32,101 nt of DNA from Micavibrio sp. UBA1850 (GTDB lineage: Bacteria > Pseudomonadota > Alphaproteobacteria > Micavibrionales > Micavibrionaceae). The translations under genes and the position numbers were made by a program. The stretch lies in the NCBI GenBank assembly GCA_002338525.1, contig DDIM01000007.1, positions 74,471-106,571 of the forward strand, read 5' to 3'. The notes beneath the pieces were generated by a model. It was not told where the DNA came from. It saw only the letters and a list, made by a program, of their open reading frames with translations, and ran no database searches. Position 1 is the first letter of the stretch. Each line of letters starts with the position of its first letter. Positions 23,828 through 32,101 of the stretch are shown here, one piece after another.

Positions 23828-24499
23828 ATGGAGCATGATTTAAACGACGTAGACACACAAAGTAAGGCGACACTGTCAGACCTTGCGCATACTCGCGACC
23901 ATAATCAAATCATTAGCCTCAAAAGAGCAAAATGGGTCAGACAACTGCGTATTATCTTTCCCGTCGTTGCAACATGTATTCTGTTAGGCGCCCTTGTTTT
24001 TAGCGACAGAAAAGACGCACTTGAGGCCACCCCTATTAATGAAATCGTCTCTCAAGATGTAGGCAAAAACGAGCTTTTGAACCCTAAGTTCAAATCTAAA
24101 GACGATAAAGACAACCCCTTCATCATCACATCAGATCGTGCCTTCCAACATAAAAAAGACGGCGATAAAATATTACTAGAAAACCCCAACGCTAATATTA
24201 ATATGCTCAATGGTGATCAACTCTCATTAGGCGGTGATCAAGGCGTGTTTAAACAAGAAGAGCAAACACTCAAACTTGACGGCAACGTTCAGCTTGAACA
24301 AAACGAAGAATACATTCTCAACACCACTTCGGTTAAAATTGATCTTGAAAATCAAATTGCCACAAGTGACGTTGAGGTTACAGGATCGGCTCCTGCCGGA
24401 GACATTAAGGCGTCTGGACTTAACGCCAATGCCAATAATGATATTATCATCTTTAAAGGGCCTGCAACCCTGACCCTTAAACCCAAAACGTCAGACTAA
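23828..24499 (+). CDS. lptC: LPS export protein LptC
   Basis: LptC takes LPS from the LptBFG transporter and passes it to LptA. The 223-residue protein has a cytoplasmic N-terminus (1-40), a single membrane anchor (about 41-59, IIFPVVATCILLGALVF) and a periplasmic beta-jellyroll with FKSKDDKDNPFIITSDRAF, QTLKLDGNVQLEQN and ending in LTLKPKT. The start at 23828 follows kdsD by 40 bases; no ribosome binding site stands out. Family members vary in sequence, but the layout and the lptA gene 22 bases downstream make the call firm. Confidence 0.88.
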   Translation: MEHDLNDVDTQSKATLSDLAHTRDHNQIISLKRAKWVRQLRIIFPVVATCILLGALVFSDRKDALEATPINEIVSQDVGKNELLNPKFKSKDDKDNPFIITSDRAFQHKKDGDKILLENPNANINMLNGDQLSLGGDQGVFKQEEQTLKLDGNVQLEQNEEYILNTTSVKIDLENQIATSDVEVTGSAPAGDIKASGLNANANNDIIIFKGPATLTLKPKTSD

Positions 24500-24521
24500 C
24501 CCACCACAAAATGGATAACTC

Positions 24522-25034
24522 ATGAAAAATTTTGCCCTCTCACTCTACATTCTAAGCCTGCTTGGCCTGCCAACATTATCCATGGCACAAGATTTCAACA
24601 CGAGCCCAGCGGAAAATGAAGACGCCCCTATCGAAATTTCAGCTGATGGCGCGCTTGAGTGGCACCGACAAGACAAACAATACATCGCGCGCGGTAATGC
24701 CATGGCAACGCAGCAAGATAAAACCATTAAAGCCGATATTTTAACGGCAAACTATGAATCAAGCGAAGAAAACGACGCGCAAATCACCAATATCATAGCC
24801 GAGGGTAACGTGATCATTACCACAGCAACGGATACCGCATATGGCGATCGTGGTGACTATGATGTTACAAAGGAAATCGTGACGTTAACAGGTGACGTCA
24901 AAGTCCTAAGAGACAAAAATGTGCTTAACGGCAAAAAAGCGGTCGTAAACCTCAAAACAGGTGTCAGCAAAATGCTGGGCGACAGCAACGGCGGCCGTGT
25001 AACGGGTACCTTTTACCCCTCTAGTTCCGAGTAG
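24522..25034 (+). CDS. lptA: LPS transport periplasmic protein LptA
   Basis: LptA forms the periplasmic bridge that carries LPS to the outer membrane. The 170-residue precursor has a signal peptide ending at SMAQ (about residue 22). The OstA-type beta-jellyroll shows PIEISADGALEWHRQDKQYIA, RGNAMATQQDKTIKADILTA and NIIAEGNVIITTATDTAYGD, then LTGDVKVLRDKNVLNGKKAVVN. An ATGGATAACTC stretch precedes the ATG. The gene ends two bases from the convergent rocD gene, so the usual next genes lptB and rpoN are missing here. Confidence 0.93.
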   Translation: MKNFALSLYILSLLGLPTLSMAQDFNTSPAENEDAPIEISADGALEWHRQDKQYIARGNAMATQQDKTIKADILTANYESSEENDAQITNIIAEGNVIITTATDTAYGDRGDYDVTKEIVTLTGDVKVLRDKNVLNGKKAVVNLKTGVSKMLGDSNGGRVTGTFYPSSSE

Positions 25035-25036
25035 GT

Positions 25037-26242
25037 TTATACCGATTGTAAAATGGGCCTTATCCGACCTAATGCCCAATCAATCTCGTCTTTCGTAATT
25101 GTAAGAGGAGGGGCAAAACGAACAATCGTCTCATGCGTTTCCTTACACAAAATACCCTCATCCTTAAACTGCTCGCATAGGGTTCGTGCCGAGATTTTGT
25201 CGGGGTCAATATCCATCCCTATCCAAAGCCCCGCCCCGCGAACGTCTCGCACATAACCAGAGTTCATATCTATTAAGCTCTGTTTGAGATAGTCGCCAAG
25301 CGTTTTACTCTTAAGGCTTAGCTGTTCATCTTCTAGGATTGATAGCGCCTCCAATCCGATCGCGGCAGCTATAGGGTTACCGCCAAATGTTGAGCCATGC
25401 GAGCCTGCATCAAAAACATCCATCACATCCTTACTTGCCAAAAATGCTGACACAGGATAGACACCGCCGCCTAAGGCTTTGCCCAAAATAAGCCCATCGG
25501 GATTGTTGATTTCGTGCTGAAACGCAAAATCCTTACCCGTTCGCCCCAAACCGGTTTGGATTTCATCAATGATGAATAGTACATTATGTTTTTTACAAAT
25601 GGCCTGTGCTTCCGCTAGCCAACCTTCCGGCGGCATCACAATGCCCGCCTCCCCTTGCATTGGCTCAGTAATATAGCCACAAACATGAGGATCAGCGGCG
25701 ATACGCTCTAACGCATCTAGGTCACCGTAAGGCGTCTCAACAAACCCGCCATCGAACGGGCCAAAATCACGCTTGTACTCCGCCTCTGATGAAAAGCCGA
25801 CAATAGTTGTTGTTCGCCCGTGGAAATTTCCAGACGACACAATAATCTTTGCCTTATCTTTTGGAATTTTTTTGGTTTGGTAACCCCAGCGGCGTGCCGC
25901 CTTAATGGCTGTTTCAACGGCTTCCGCCCCTGTATTCATAGGCAGCATTTGATCCATACCGCTTAAAATACATAGCTTTTCAGCAAACGCGCCTAACTTG
26001 TCCGTGTAAAAAGCACGCGAGGGAACACCAAGTGTATTGAGCTGTGATATAAGCGCATTTTGAATGCGTTGGTTAAGATGTCCCGCGCTCATCGCGCTAT
26101 AGGCACTTAAAAAATCAAGGTATTTATGACCCTCAACATCCCATACCCAGCATCCATCTGCCTTGTTAAGAACGACAGGTAAAGGGTGATAGTTAGACGC
26201 GAGATAACGTTGCTCTCTATCGATATAGTCTTGTGTTTTCAT
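25037..26242 (-). CDS. rocD: Ornithine aminotransferase RocD
   Basis: This PLP enzyme converts ornithine and 2-oxoglutarate to glutamate-semialdehyde and glutamate, linking arginine and proline metabolism. The 401-residue protein is a class III aminotransferase with MNTGAEAVETAIKAARRWGY (phosphate contact), FHGRTTTIVGFS, FIIDEIQTGLGRTGK with D226, and the PLP lysine K255 in LILGKALGGGVYPVSA. PSRAFYTDKLG near residue 74-84 and the FRAP-like VRFAPPLTIT at the end fit RocD rather than acetylornithine aminotransferase. The ATG at 26242 has GGGAGG eight bases upstream. The 77-base gap to dps holds a TTGCAT-N10-ATGCAA repeat. It could be cotranscribed with dps. Confidence 0.9.
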   Translation of the reverse strand: MKTQDYIDREQRYLASNYHPLPVVLNKADGCWVWDVEGHKYLDFLSAYSAMSAGHLNQRIQNALISQLNTLGVPSRAFYTDKLGAFAEKLCILSGMDQMLPMNTGAEAVETAIKAARRWGYQTKKIPKDKAKIIVSSGNFHGRTTTIVGFSSEAEYKRDFGPFDGGFVETPYGDLDALERIAADPHVCGYITEPMQGEAGIVMPPEGWLAEAQAICKKHNVLFIIDEIQTGLGRTGKDFAFQHEINNPDGLILGKALGGGVYPVSAFLASKDVMDVFDAGSHGSTFGGNPIAAAIGLEALSILEDEQLSLKSKTLGDYLKQSLIDMNSGYVRDVRGAGLWIGMDIDPDKISARTLCEQFKDEGILCKETHETIVRFAPPLTITKDEIDWALGRIRPILQSV

Positions 26243-26255
26243 GGCATACCTCCCG

Positions 26256-26277
26256 TTGCATTTATTAAATCATGCAA
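26256..26277. repeat. TTGCAT/ATGCAA inverted repeat before rocD
   Basis: TTGCAT, ten bases, then ATGCAA lies 14 bases before the rocD start, overlapping its likely leader. The same half-sites recur in the dps-asnB operator (26816-26846) with a 3-base spacer. Confidence 0.45.
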
Positions 26278-26319
26278 TGAGGAGTATACCAGATAAGAGT
26301 GTAAAAATACTTACTAAGA

Positions 26320-26787
26320 TTATTTAAGGTGAGCGTTAAGCATCCAAGCTGTTTTTTCATGCTCGTCAATGCGCTCGATCAACATATCAACTGTGGCTTC
26401 ATCGCCAGCATCTTCAGCAGTTCTAAGCACAGGATAAATCACTTCAACAATCTTTGTATGATCTTCGGCAAGCTCTTTAATCATCGCTTTGCCGTCAATC
26501 ACTTTTGGCTGACCTTTTAATGTCGCATTCTCCATGATCGACTGCTGATCGCATGGTGCATAGGCACCAAGGGCACGAATACGTTCTGCCAAATCATCTG
26601 ACACTTCCCAAAGGGCTGTGTATTGCTCTTCAAACATTGCATGCAGTTGGCCAAAATTAATGCCTTCAACATTCCAGTGAAAGCTATGTGTTTTAAAGTA
26701 AAGTACAAATGTATCAGCCAAAACCTTTGTTAGACCATTAACGATCTTTTCGTTGGCTTGACCACTCATATAATTTTCGCGACTCAT
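26320..26787 (-). CDS. dps: Dps-type ferritin-like DNA-protecting protein
   Basis: Dps forms a 12-subunit shell that oxidises and stores iron with peroxide and protects DNA. The 155-residue protein has the family core THSFHWNVEGINFGQLHAMFE; the inter-subunit ferroxidase ligands are expected at H37, H49, E53, D64 and E68 (DDLAERIRALG). The C-terminus LIERIDEHEKTAWMLNAHLK is typical and lacks a lysine-rich tail. The ATG at 26787 follows AGGATA at seven bases; a second ATG six codons later is possible. A long inverted repeat overlaps its promoter region, with asnB divergent on the other side. Confidence 0.95.
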   Translation of the reverse strand: MSRENYMSGQANEKIVNGLTKVLADTFVLYFKTHSFHWNVEGINFGQLHAMFEEQYTALWEVSDDLAERIRALGAYAPCDQQSIMENATLKGQPKVIDGKAMIKELAEDHTKIVEVIYPVLRTAEDAGDEATVDMLIERIDEHEKTAWMLNAHLK

Positions 26788-26815
26788 AATATATCCTTTT
26801 GTTTATATTCAATTT

Positions 26816-26846
26816 ATAGGTTTTGCATTCTATGCAATTAACCTAT
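26816..26846. promoter_or_regulatory. Long palindromic operator between dps and asnB
   Basis: The arms ATAGGTTTTGCAT and ATGCAATTAACCTAT are inverted copies apart from two extra bases in the right arm, around a 3-base centre. It covers TATAAA on the dps side (minus strand, 26818-26813) and TTGCAT with TATATC on the asnB side (26823-26849), so a bound regulator could control both genes. Confidence 0.6.
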
Positions 26847-26885
26847 ATCTTTTAAAAGAAAAATCAAGGACAGGGGTTTGTTTAA

Positions 26886-28820
26886 ATGTGTGGCGTATCT
26901 GGCTTATTCTCTCTAAATAAATCTTCAAAAATAAACCTGAACATTAAGAATATGTGCGACGCCATCGCCTATCGCGGACCAGATAGCGATGGGTTTTGGG
27001 TAAACGAAAAAGATGGCGCAGCCCTCGGCCACAGGCGCCTGTCTATCATAGATTTATCCGAAGCAGGTCATCAGCCGATGCATTCGCCTTCTGGCCGATA
27101 CATCATGAGCTATAATGGTGAAATCTATAATTATCTCGAAATTAAAAACACACTTGAAGGCAAAGGGCATAAATTCATAGGGCACTCAGACACAGAAGTT
27201 CTTCTATGTGCCTTTGAAGAATATGGCATCCAAGAAACTCTTAAAAAACTAAGCGGCATGTTTGCCATCATACTTTGGGATCAGCATGACAAAAAAGTAA
27301 CGCTCATTCGTGATTTTATGGGCAAAAAGCCCCTATATGTCGGGTGGGCCGGCAACGACATACTTATGTCTTCAGAGCTTAAGGCTTTTCATACGCACCC
27401 GGACTTTCCCGCATTGGTCAACCCCGATCATCAAGCCTTATATTTTAAATATGCTTGTGTTCCTGCGCCTTATTCAATCTACAAAAATGTATGGCAAGTC
27501 GAGCCTGGTTCACTCATAACGCTAGACATCAACGGCCTGTCAACGGGTCAGCATCTTTTACCCTTTATGGAAAAATACTGGGATGCAAAAGATATCGTGA
27601 AACAAAACGCCGCCGAACGTAAAAAACCACTATCAGATAATGAGGCAATTTCACAGTTCGAAGCACTTCTTTCAACATGCATCTCCGAGCGTATGATCTC
27701 TGACGTGCCGTTGGGTGCGTTTCTATCTGGTGGTATTGATTCAAGCGCCATAGTGGCCCTCATGCAAAAACAAAGCACAAAACCTGTAAAAACATACTCA
27801 ATTGGGTTTGAAGTCGAAGGCTTTAACGAGGCTGAATTTGCAAAAAACATTGCAACGCATCTTGGCACTCACCACCACGAGCTTTACGTGACACCAAAAG
27901 AGGCGCTCGACGTTATTCCAAAACTTGCCGATATATACGACGAGCCCTTTGCCGATATCTCACAAATCCCGACCTTTATGGTTTGCCAATTCGCCCGCCA
28001 GCATGTAACTGTCGCCCTTAGCGGTGATGGCGGTGACGAAATGCTTGGTGGATATCGCAGACATTTTATGGTGCCGCCCATGTGGCGCAAAATGAATATG
28101 TTGGGACATATACCTCGTCATATGGCATCCAAGGCGATAAACGCCATCACCGCAGATACGTGGAATAAAATCGGGGCCACAAAAGGTCACCCCCACCTCG
28201 CAGATAGCATGGATAAACTTGCAGGCATTATGCGCCAAAAAGATCATGACAGCGTTCATGACTATTTATTAGGTTTTTGGGAAAATCCTTATGATCTCGT
28301 GCCTAACGCAGCCCCCGTTGATCTTCCCTTTAATAATCTCGACTGGAATGGCAAAGCGTTAAGTTTTGCCGAAGATATGATGATGCGTGATAGCCTCTCA
28401 TATCTCCCCAATGACATACTGCAAAAGGTTGATCGCGCCAGCATGGTCGTCTCGCTAGAAGCCCGCGCGCCTCTTTTAGACCGCCGTATTTTCGAACATG
28501 TTTGGACACTGCCAGAGCACATGAAAGTGCGTAACGGAAAAGGTAAGTGGCTTTTACGTGAAGTCCTCGCCCGCCACGTTCCTAAAGATATGTGGGATCG
28601 TCCCAAGAAAGGCTTTTCCCCACCATTAGGCCCATGGCTACGTCACGAGCTAAAAGAATGGGCTCATGATTTGCTTGATGAAAAGAAGCTTGAAGACTCT
28701 GGCCTCAACCCTGAGCCAATCCTGAAAGTCTGGCATGATCACCAAGCCGGTCGCCGCAATCATGCGGTACGACTATGGTCTGTTCTTATGTACCAATCAT
28801 GGCGCATGCGATATTCATAA
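26886..28820 (+). CDS. asnB: Asparagine synthetase (glutamine-hydrolysing), AsnB family
   Basis: The enzyme transfers ammonia from glutamine to an aspartyl-AMP, or a similar carboxylate, using ATP. The 644-residue protein has the N-terminal glutaminase domain with the nucleophile C2 (MCGVSGLFS), AYRGPDSDGFW, LGHRRLSIIDLS and SYNGEIYNY. The synthetase domain has the PP-loop SGGIDSSAI (about 280-288), VALSGDGGDEMLGGYRRH and KVDRASMVVSLEARAPLLD. The length fits the AsnB forms often placed in polysaccharide or O-antigen loci, where they may amidate sugars, so asparagine production is likely but not certain. GACAGGGG lies about ten bases before the ATG. A terminator follows 50 bases after the stop. 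Confidence 0.94.
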   Translation: MCGVSGLFSLNKSSKINLNIKNMCDAIAYRGPDSDGFWVNEKDGAALGHRRLSIIDLSEAGHQPMHSPSGRYIMSYNGEIYNYLEIKNTLEGKGHKFIGHSDTEVLLCAFEEYGIQETLKKLSGMFAIILWDQHDKKVTLIRDFMGKKPLYVGWAGNDILMSSELKAFHTHPDFPALVNPDHQALYFKYACVPAPYSIYKNVWQVEPGSLITLDINGLSTGQHLLPFMEKYWDAKDIVKQNAAERKKPLSDNEAISQFEALLSTCISERMISDVPLGAFLSGGIDSSAIVALMQKQSTKPVKTYSIGFEVEGFNEAEFAKNIATHLGTHHHELYVTPKEALDVIPKLADIYDEPFADISQIPTFMVCQFARQHVTVALSGDGGDEMLGGYRRHFMVPPMWRKMNMLGHIPRHMASKAINAITADTWNKIGATKGHPHLADSMDKLAGIMRQKDHDSVHDYLLGFWENPYDLVPNAAPVDLPFNNLDWNGKALSFAEDMMMRDSLSYLPNDILQKVDRASMVVSLEARAPLLDRRIFEHVWTLPEHMKVRNGKGKWLLREVLARHVPKDMWDRPKKGFSPPLGPWLRHELKEWAHDLLDEKKLEDSGLNPEPILKVWHDHQAGRRNHAVRLWSVLMYQSWRMRYS

Positions 28821-28869
28821 GGTAAATACAGACTATAATATCTTCTTATACACATACACACATAAAAAA

Positions 28870-28900
28870 AAGCCTCCTGACTGGGAGGCTTTCTTTATTT
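28870..28900. terminator. Bidirectional terminator between asnB and the RTX gene
   Basis: AAGCCTCC (28870-28877) pairs with GGAGGCTT (28884-28891). The plus strand continues TTTCTTTATTTT; the minus strand continues into a run of eight T. It can end both the asnB transcript and the large minus-strand gene. Confidence 0.88.
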
Positions 28901-28922
28901 TCAATTTCTTTACTATCTCAGG

Positions 28923-31900
28923 TTAGATAACAACAACCTGTTGAAGGTCATCAATTGTTGTTCCTTCAAGAAGAACAAGGTCTTGTGCATTTGATGCCAT
29001 ACCTGATCCACTGGTATCAACAGAAATAACTGTGTTTCCACCAACTTCGCGTTGGAACACAAAGTCTTCAATTGCAGATGTAACAGGGTCAAAGCCTTGC
29101 AAGAAGTCAGAAAGATCTAACACATCGCCTTCTCCAACATTGAAGTCTTTAACGCGGTCGATATTGCCGTCAACATCAAGCTGTTCAAACAAGAATGTGT
29201 CAGCGCCTGAACCACCGTAAAGTGTGTCTTCGCCTAGTCCACCAGAGATAACATCATCGCCTTCTTGACCAAAGATAACATCATCCCCAGCACCACCAGA
29301 AAGCACATCACCTCCGCCTTGACGTTTGTCACCACGGTCTGTTTCGCTTTCTGTTGCAAGCTCTTCTGCGTTCGCTTTGATATATGAGATTGTGTCGCTA
29401 CGTGACCAGTTCGGGCTGATAACACTTTCACCAGCCTCTAATCTTGTGAAGACCTCCCAGCTAGAGCCAGGAACCACATCAATATCCATATCCAACGCAA
29501 GTTGGTCAGTATTAATACTATCTCCAAAGATCAGGTCATCGCCGTCTCCACCTTCAATAACATCGTCACCAAGGCTTGCAAGTTTTCTAAGTGGGCTCAA
29601 CTCCTGAAGTTCAGCGTCAAGATCCTCAGGATCAATAACGTTCAACGCATTACCATCTGAGTCAATCAGATCAAGAACAGAAAGGCCTTCGTCACCAATA
29701 TTGATACCAACACCAATCACGTCATCGCTCAACGCTTTGATCTGAGAAATCTCGTCTGATCCATCTTCACCCATAAGCTCACCAAGAAGTTGCGAGTCTG
29801 TATCTGGGTTAAATGATTCACCTGTTGCGTCATCCGTCGAGCGGTTTGGCGCACCATCACTGATGAAGTACGTTGTCGTAAACGCATTTTCAATCGGCTC
29901 TGAACTTTCCAACCATGAAATCGCATCTTGCAACGGTGATTCATAGTTTGTAAGTCCGTTTGCTGTCAAACCATCCAAGAATGAGAACGCATCCGCAAGA
30001 TCAGTATCTGATGAGATTGAGAAGGTCGCAGTGCCTTGTACCCCATTAGCAAATGTAATCATGCGCACCTGAACAGAACCACCATCATACTCGTTTAGGT
30101 CGGTCAACAAGTTCTTAACCGCCTCGACAAGCAATGATATACGAGATGATGAATCTGCTGCATCGCCCATACTTCCACTGATATCCAAAACCATAACAAC
30201 ATTGTGATCTTGGTTTTGCTCTTCCAAGGACGCGCCGCCGTCGTCACCAATCAAGATGTCTCCAGCTTGCGCACCTTCGATCGTTCCTTCGCCTTCACCA
30301 ACAACATATTCCTCAGTTGATGGATCAACATCGTCTCTGTTTGAACCAACGATCAGTTTCGGAGACACAGCCAGCTCAACATCAAATGTAAGCGTCGTCG
30401 TTGACGTATCACCGTCACCGTCTTGCATTGTGTAACCAAATGCGTCTGTTCCACCGTCAACTGAGCCTCTTGTATATGTGTAAGAACCATCGGCTGAAAT
30501 CTCAAGTGTTCCAAATTCGCCTTCAATCGTTGTAACACCAGTTTCAGATACAGGGTAATCAGTACCGTTCAGGTTAACGTTTGTAACTGTTGGTGGCACA
30601 TCAGCACCACTATCATCATTATCAAGAACGTTACCCGTTGCGACCATGTCATTTGCAAGAAGCGCATCTGTGTCCGCGTAGGCACGTGGCCCATCGTCAT
30701 GAACGTTAATGCCAATCATGCCTGTTTGTGAGTCGCCATCAGCATCTGTAACCTTGATACCGAATTTCAACCAGATGACATCGTCATGATCTGTTGTATC
30801 TGGGTGATCAAGAGGTTTGAACTGATTGTACGTGTAACGACCTGTTGTTGGGTTAATCTCCAATGTAAAGACCGTTTCACCAGTTGCCGAAACACCCACA
30901 TAGCCATTCGCTGTCTCTGACACGTTAACAGCTGATCCACCAGATGTTAGCGGCTGTGAACTACCGTTCACGTCAAACATCGCGCTGAATGTATCAGTCG
31001 TAACAACTTCACCTGCGCCATCTGCACCAAAGTCAAAGTCAAGAGTGTCAGTCAGCGTTAGTGGGTTTGTGTCTGAGAGGTTCGTCTCATCAACTGGCAT
31101 ATATTTCGTATCGATAAACGGCGCATCGTCGTGTACATGCACTGTGATAATGCTGTCAGCCGTATCACCGTCATCATCCGTACCCGTCACACCAAATGTC
31201 AAATCAATGATGTCATCAGGATCAGAAACATCTGCGTGATCAAGCGTACCAATCAATTCAAATGTAAAGTCACCATTAGGTTCAATTTCCATTGTAAAGA
31301 TTGTCTCATTACCGGCTTTACCAGTGTAAGTATTTCCGTTCAACGTCACCGTTACAGGAACACCATTTGATGTCAGCTCAGATCCAGCTACAGACCCAGA
31401 GTATGAGAATGTATCTGCGCCACCCGCTGATATTGTGCCCGGGCCATCGCTACCAAATTCTGCATCAAGTGTACCTTCAACAGAAATTGGGCCTAGATCA
31501 GTTTCATCAATTTTAACATCTCCAACGCCTAGCTCTGGACGCTCGTCTGCGCCATCTGAGTTAATTGTCAATGTTGCTGTATCTGGATCGCCATCGGCAT
31601 CAACAACTGTGTAAGTAAACACATCTTGTGCCTCATTCGGTGATGTACGGTTATACGTATATGAACCGTTTGCAGAAATTGTAAGAACACCAAACTCTCC
31701 TGTAACATTCACGGTGCCTGTTGCAGGAACCGCAACTGAAACACCATTAAATGTAATGTTTGTTACAACGCCAACTTCGTCAAATCCGATATCATCATTA
31801 GAAAGAACATTGCCTGATGTGCTTGTCTGATTATCAGAAAGAGCATCTGTATCATCTACGGCTTTTGGCCCATCATCATCAACAGAGATTGTGATTGTTG

Positions 31901-32101
31901 ATGGTGTTGTATCACCATCAGCATCTTCGGCTGTTACACCAAACTGCAATGTGATTGTGTCATCAGGGTTTGTTTCATCTGCGTGATCAAGCTGATCAAG
32001 CAATGTAAATGTGTATGTTCCATCTGAGGCGACACTCAAGGTAAACACATCACGGCCATCCGCAGATGTTCCTGTATATGTATTGCCGTTCAATGTCACT
32101 G
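28923..32101 (-). CDS. Giant type I-secreted RTX protein with cadherin-like repeats and a VWA domain; N-terminus outside the window
   Basis: At least 1058 C-terminal residues are present and the frame runs off the right edge inside a repeat. In order from the edge: a T1SS-143-like repeat fragment, a VCBS/cadherin-like repeat (DDGPKAVDDTDALSDNQ...), two more T1SS-143-like repeats (VDETDL/VDETNL starts, HDDAP/HDDGP ends), a second VCBS-like repeat, a linker, a VWA domain with MIDAS motif DISGSMG near partial residue 638 and ISDGAPN, then RTX repeats (GGDGDDLIFGD near 855; GGAGDDVIFGQEGDDVISGG near 935-955) and a C-terminal secretion region. Composition is acidic and cysteine-free in the part seen. 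Such proteins are large calcium-binding surface adhesins exported by a TolC-type system. The exporter genes are not in the window. Confidence 0.93.
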   Translation of the reverse strand, partial: VTLNGNTYTGTSADGRDVFTLSVASDGTYTFTLLDQLDHADETNPDDTITLQFGVTAEDADGDTTPSTITISVDDDGPKAVDDTDALSDNQTSTSGNVLSNDDIGFDEVGVVTNITFNGVSVAVPATGTVNVTGEFGVLTISANGSYTYNRTSPNEAQDVFTYTVVDADGDPDTATLTINSDGADERPELGVGDVKIDETDLGPISVEGTLDAEFGSDGPGTISAGGADTFSYSGSVAGSELTSNGVPVTVTLNGNTYTGKAGNETIFTMEIEPNGDFTFELIGTLDHADVSDPDDIIDLTFGVTGTDDDGDTADSIITVHVHDDAPFIDTKYMPVDETNLSDTNPLTLTDTLDFDFGADGAGEVVTTDTFSAMFDVNGSSQPLTSGGSAVNVSETANGYVGVSATGETVFTLEINPTTGRYTYNQFKPLDHPDTTDHDDVIWLKFGIKVTDADGDSQTGMIGINVHDDGPRAYADTDALLANDMVATGNVLDNDDSGADVPPTVTNVNLNGTDYPVSETGVTTIEGEFGTLEISADGSYTYTRGSVDGGTDAFGYTMQDGDGDTSTTTLTFDVELAVSPKLIVGSNRDDVDPSTEEYVVGEGEGTIEGAQAGDILIGDDGGASLEEQNQDHNVVMVLDISGSMGDAADSSSRISLLVEAVKNLLTDLNEYDGGSVQVRMITFANGVQGTATFSISSDTDLADAFSFLDGLTANGLTNYESPLQDAISWLESSEPIENAFTTTYFISDGAPNRSTDDATGESFNPDTDSQLLGELMGEDGSDEISQIKALSDDVIGVGINIGDEGLSVLDLIDSDGNALNVIDPEDLDAELQELSPLRKLASLGDDVIEGGDGDDLIFGDSINTDQLALDMDIDVVPGSSWEVFTRLEAGESVISPNWSRSDTISYIKANAEELATESETDRGDKRQGGGDVLSGGAGDDVIFGQEGDDVISGGLGEDTLYGGSGADTFLFEQLDVDGNIDRVKDFNVGEGDVLDLSDFLQGFDPVTSAIEDFVFQREVGGNTVISVDTSGSGMASNAQDLVLLEGTTIDDLQQVVVI
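29180..29580 (-). repeat. RTX calcium-binding nonapeptide repeats
   Basis: The coded protein has GGxGxDxUx units: one short block (EGGDGDDLIFGD, about 29580-29520) and a longer block (GGGDVLSGGAGDDVIFG, then GGLGEDTLYGGSGADTFLF, about 29310-29180), separated by roughly 65 residues without repeats. They fold and bind calcium after secretion. Confidence 0.88.
30360..32101 (-). repeat. Tandem T1SS-143-like and VCBS/cadherin-like protein repeats
   Basis: The approximate order from the right edge is: T1SS-143 fragment (32101-31885), VCBS-like (31880-31560), T1SS-143 (31530-31130), T1SS-143 (31120-30700), VCBS-like (30695-30360). Matching phrases include TLNGNTYTG (twice), LDHAD/LDHPD followed by DPDD-like acids, GEFGVLTISANGSYTY against GEFGTLEISADGSYTY, and the HDDGP joint. 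The copies have diverged in DNA, so recent duplication is not evident. Confidence 0.85.

Noticed and set aside
1..32101. CRISPR arrays, insertion sequences, prophage or tRNA genes
   Set aside because: No regularly spaced repeats, transposase or integrase frames, or cloverleaf-type sequences were seen apart from the tmRNA.

Overview
The window is a piece of an alphaproteobacterial chromosome with AT-leaning base composition. The main evidence is a circularly permuted two-piece tmRNA gene, the order thyA / folA / hflK-hflC / degP, an ftsK-lolA pair, a kdsD-lptC-lptA run and perfect CtrA boxes (TTAA-N7-TTAAC) in front of ftsK. I cannot name a genus. There are no tRNAs, rRNAs, insertion sequences, integrases or CRISPR arrays that I can see.

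Layout. 1-1556 (minus) is an O-antigen ligase/polymerase-type membrane protein cut by the left edge. 1613-2017 (minus) is the permuted ssrA with its promoter and terminator; its tag carries a duplicated ANDNF. 2042-3589 holds divergent thyA and folA. 3589-5862 looks like an inserted iron-responsive cassette: an ATP-grasp ligase coupled to folA, a convergent nicotianamine-synthase-like metallophore gene, and a 72-residue orphan protein, with two Fur boxes in the divergent promoter region. 5877-10662 carries mrp (minus), then hflK-hflC and degP with good terminators. 10663-11602 holds two small unknown genes that meet tail to tail, and a regulatory stretch with DnaA and CtrA boxes. 11603-16021 is ftsK, lolA, a flavin/NAD(P)H reductase and recR, all on the plus strand.

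16051-22002 (minus) is an exopolysaccharide export and control block. It runs from a degenerate REC-GGDEF protein, through an outer-membrane beta-barrel and a Wza/GumB-type export protein, to a Wzc-type tyrosine kinase and a small unknown protein behind an attenuator-like leader. 22170-25034 (plus) is RNase D, kdsD, lptC and lptA; lptB is not next to them. 25037-26787 (minus) is rocD and dps. 26886-28820 is asnB, divergent from dps across a long palindromic operator. 28923-32101 (minus) is the C-terminal part of a very large type I secreted protein with cadherin/VCBS-like and T1SS-143-like repeats, a von Willebrand A domain and RTX calcium repeats; its N-terminus lies beyond the right edge.

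Functionally most of the window concerns the cell envelope: surface polysaccharide (ligase/polymerase, Wza, Wzc, barrel), LPS core and transport (KdsD, LptC, LptA), lipoprotein transport (LolA), membrane and periplasmic quality control (HflKC, DegP) and a secreted adhesin-like protein. Folate/thymidylate genes and cell-cycle genes make up the rest. The most original parts are the Fur-controlled NAS-like/ATP-grasp/72-residue cassette, the catalytically dead GGDEF protein that keeps an RxxD site at the head of the polysaccharide block, the duplicated tmRNA tag, and the overlapping CtrA boxes with DnaA boxes before ftsK.
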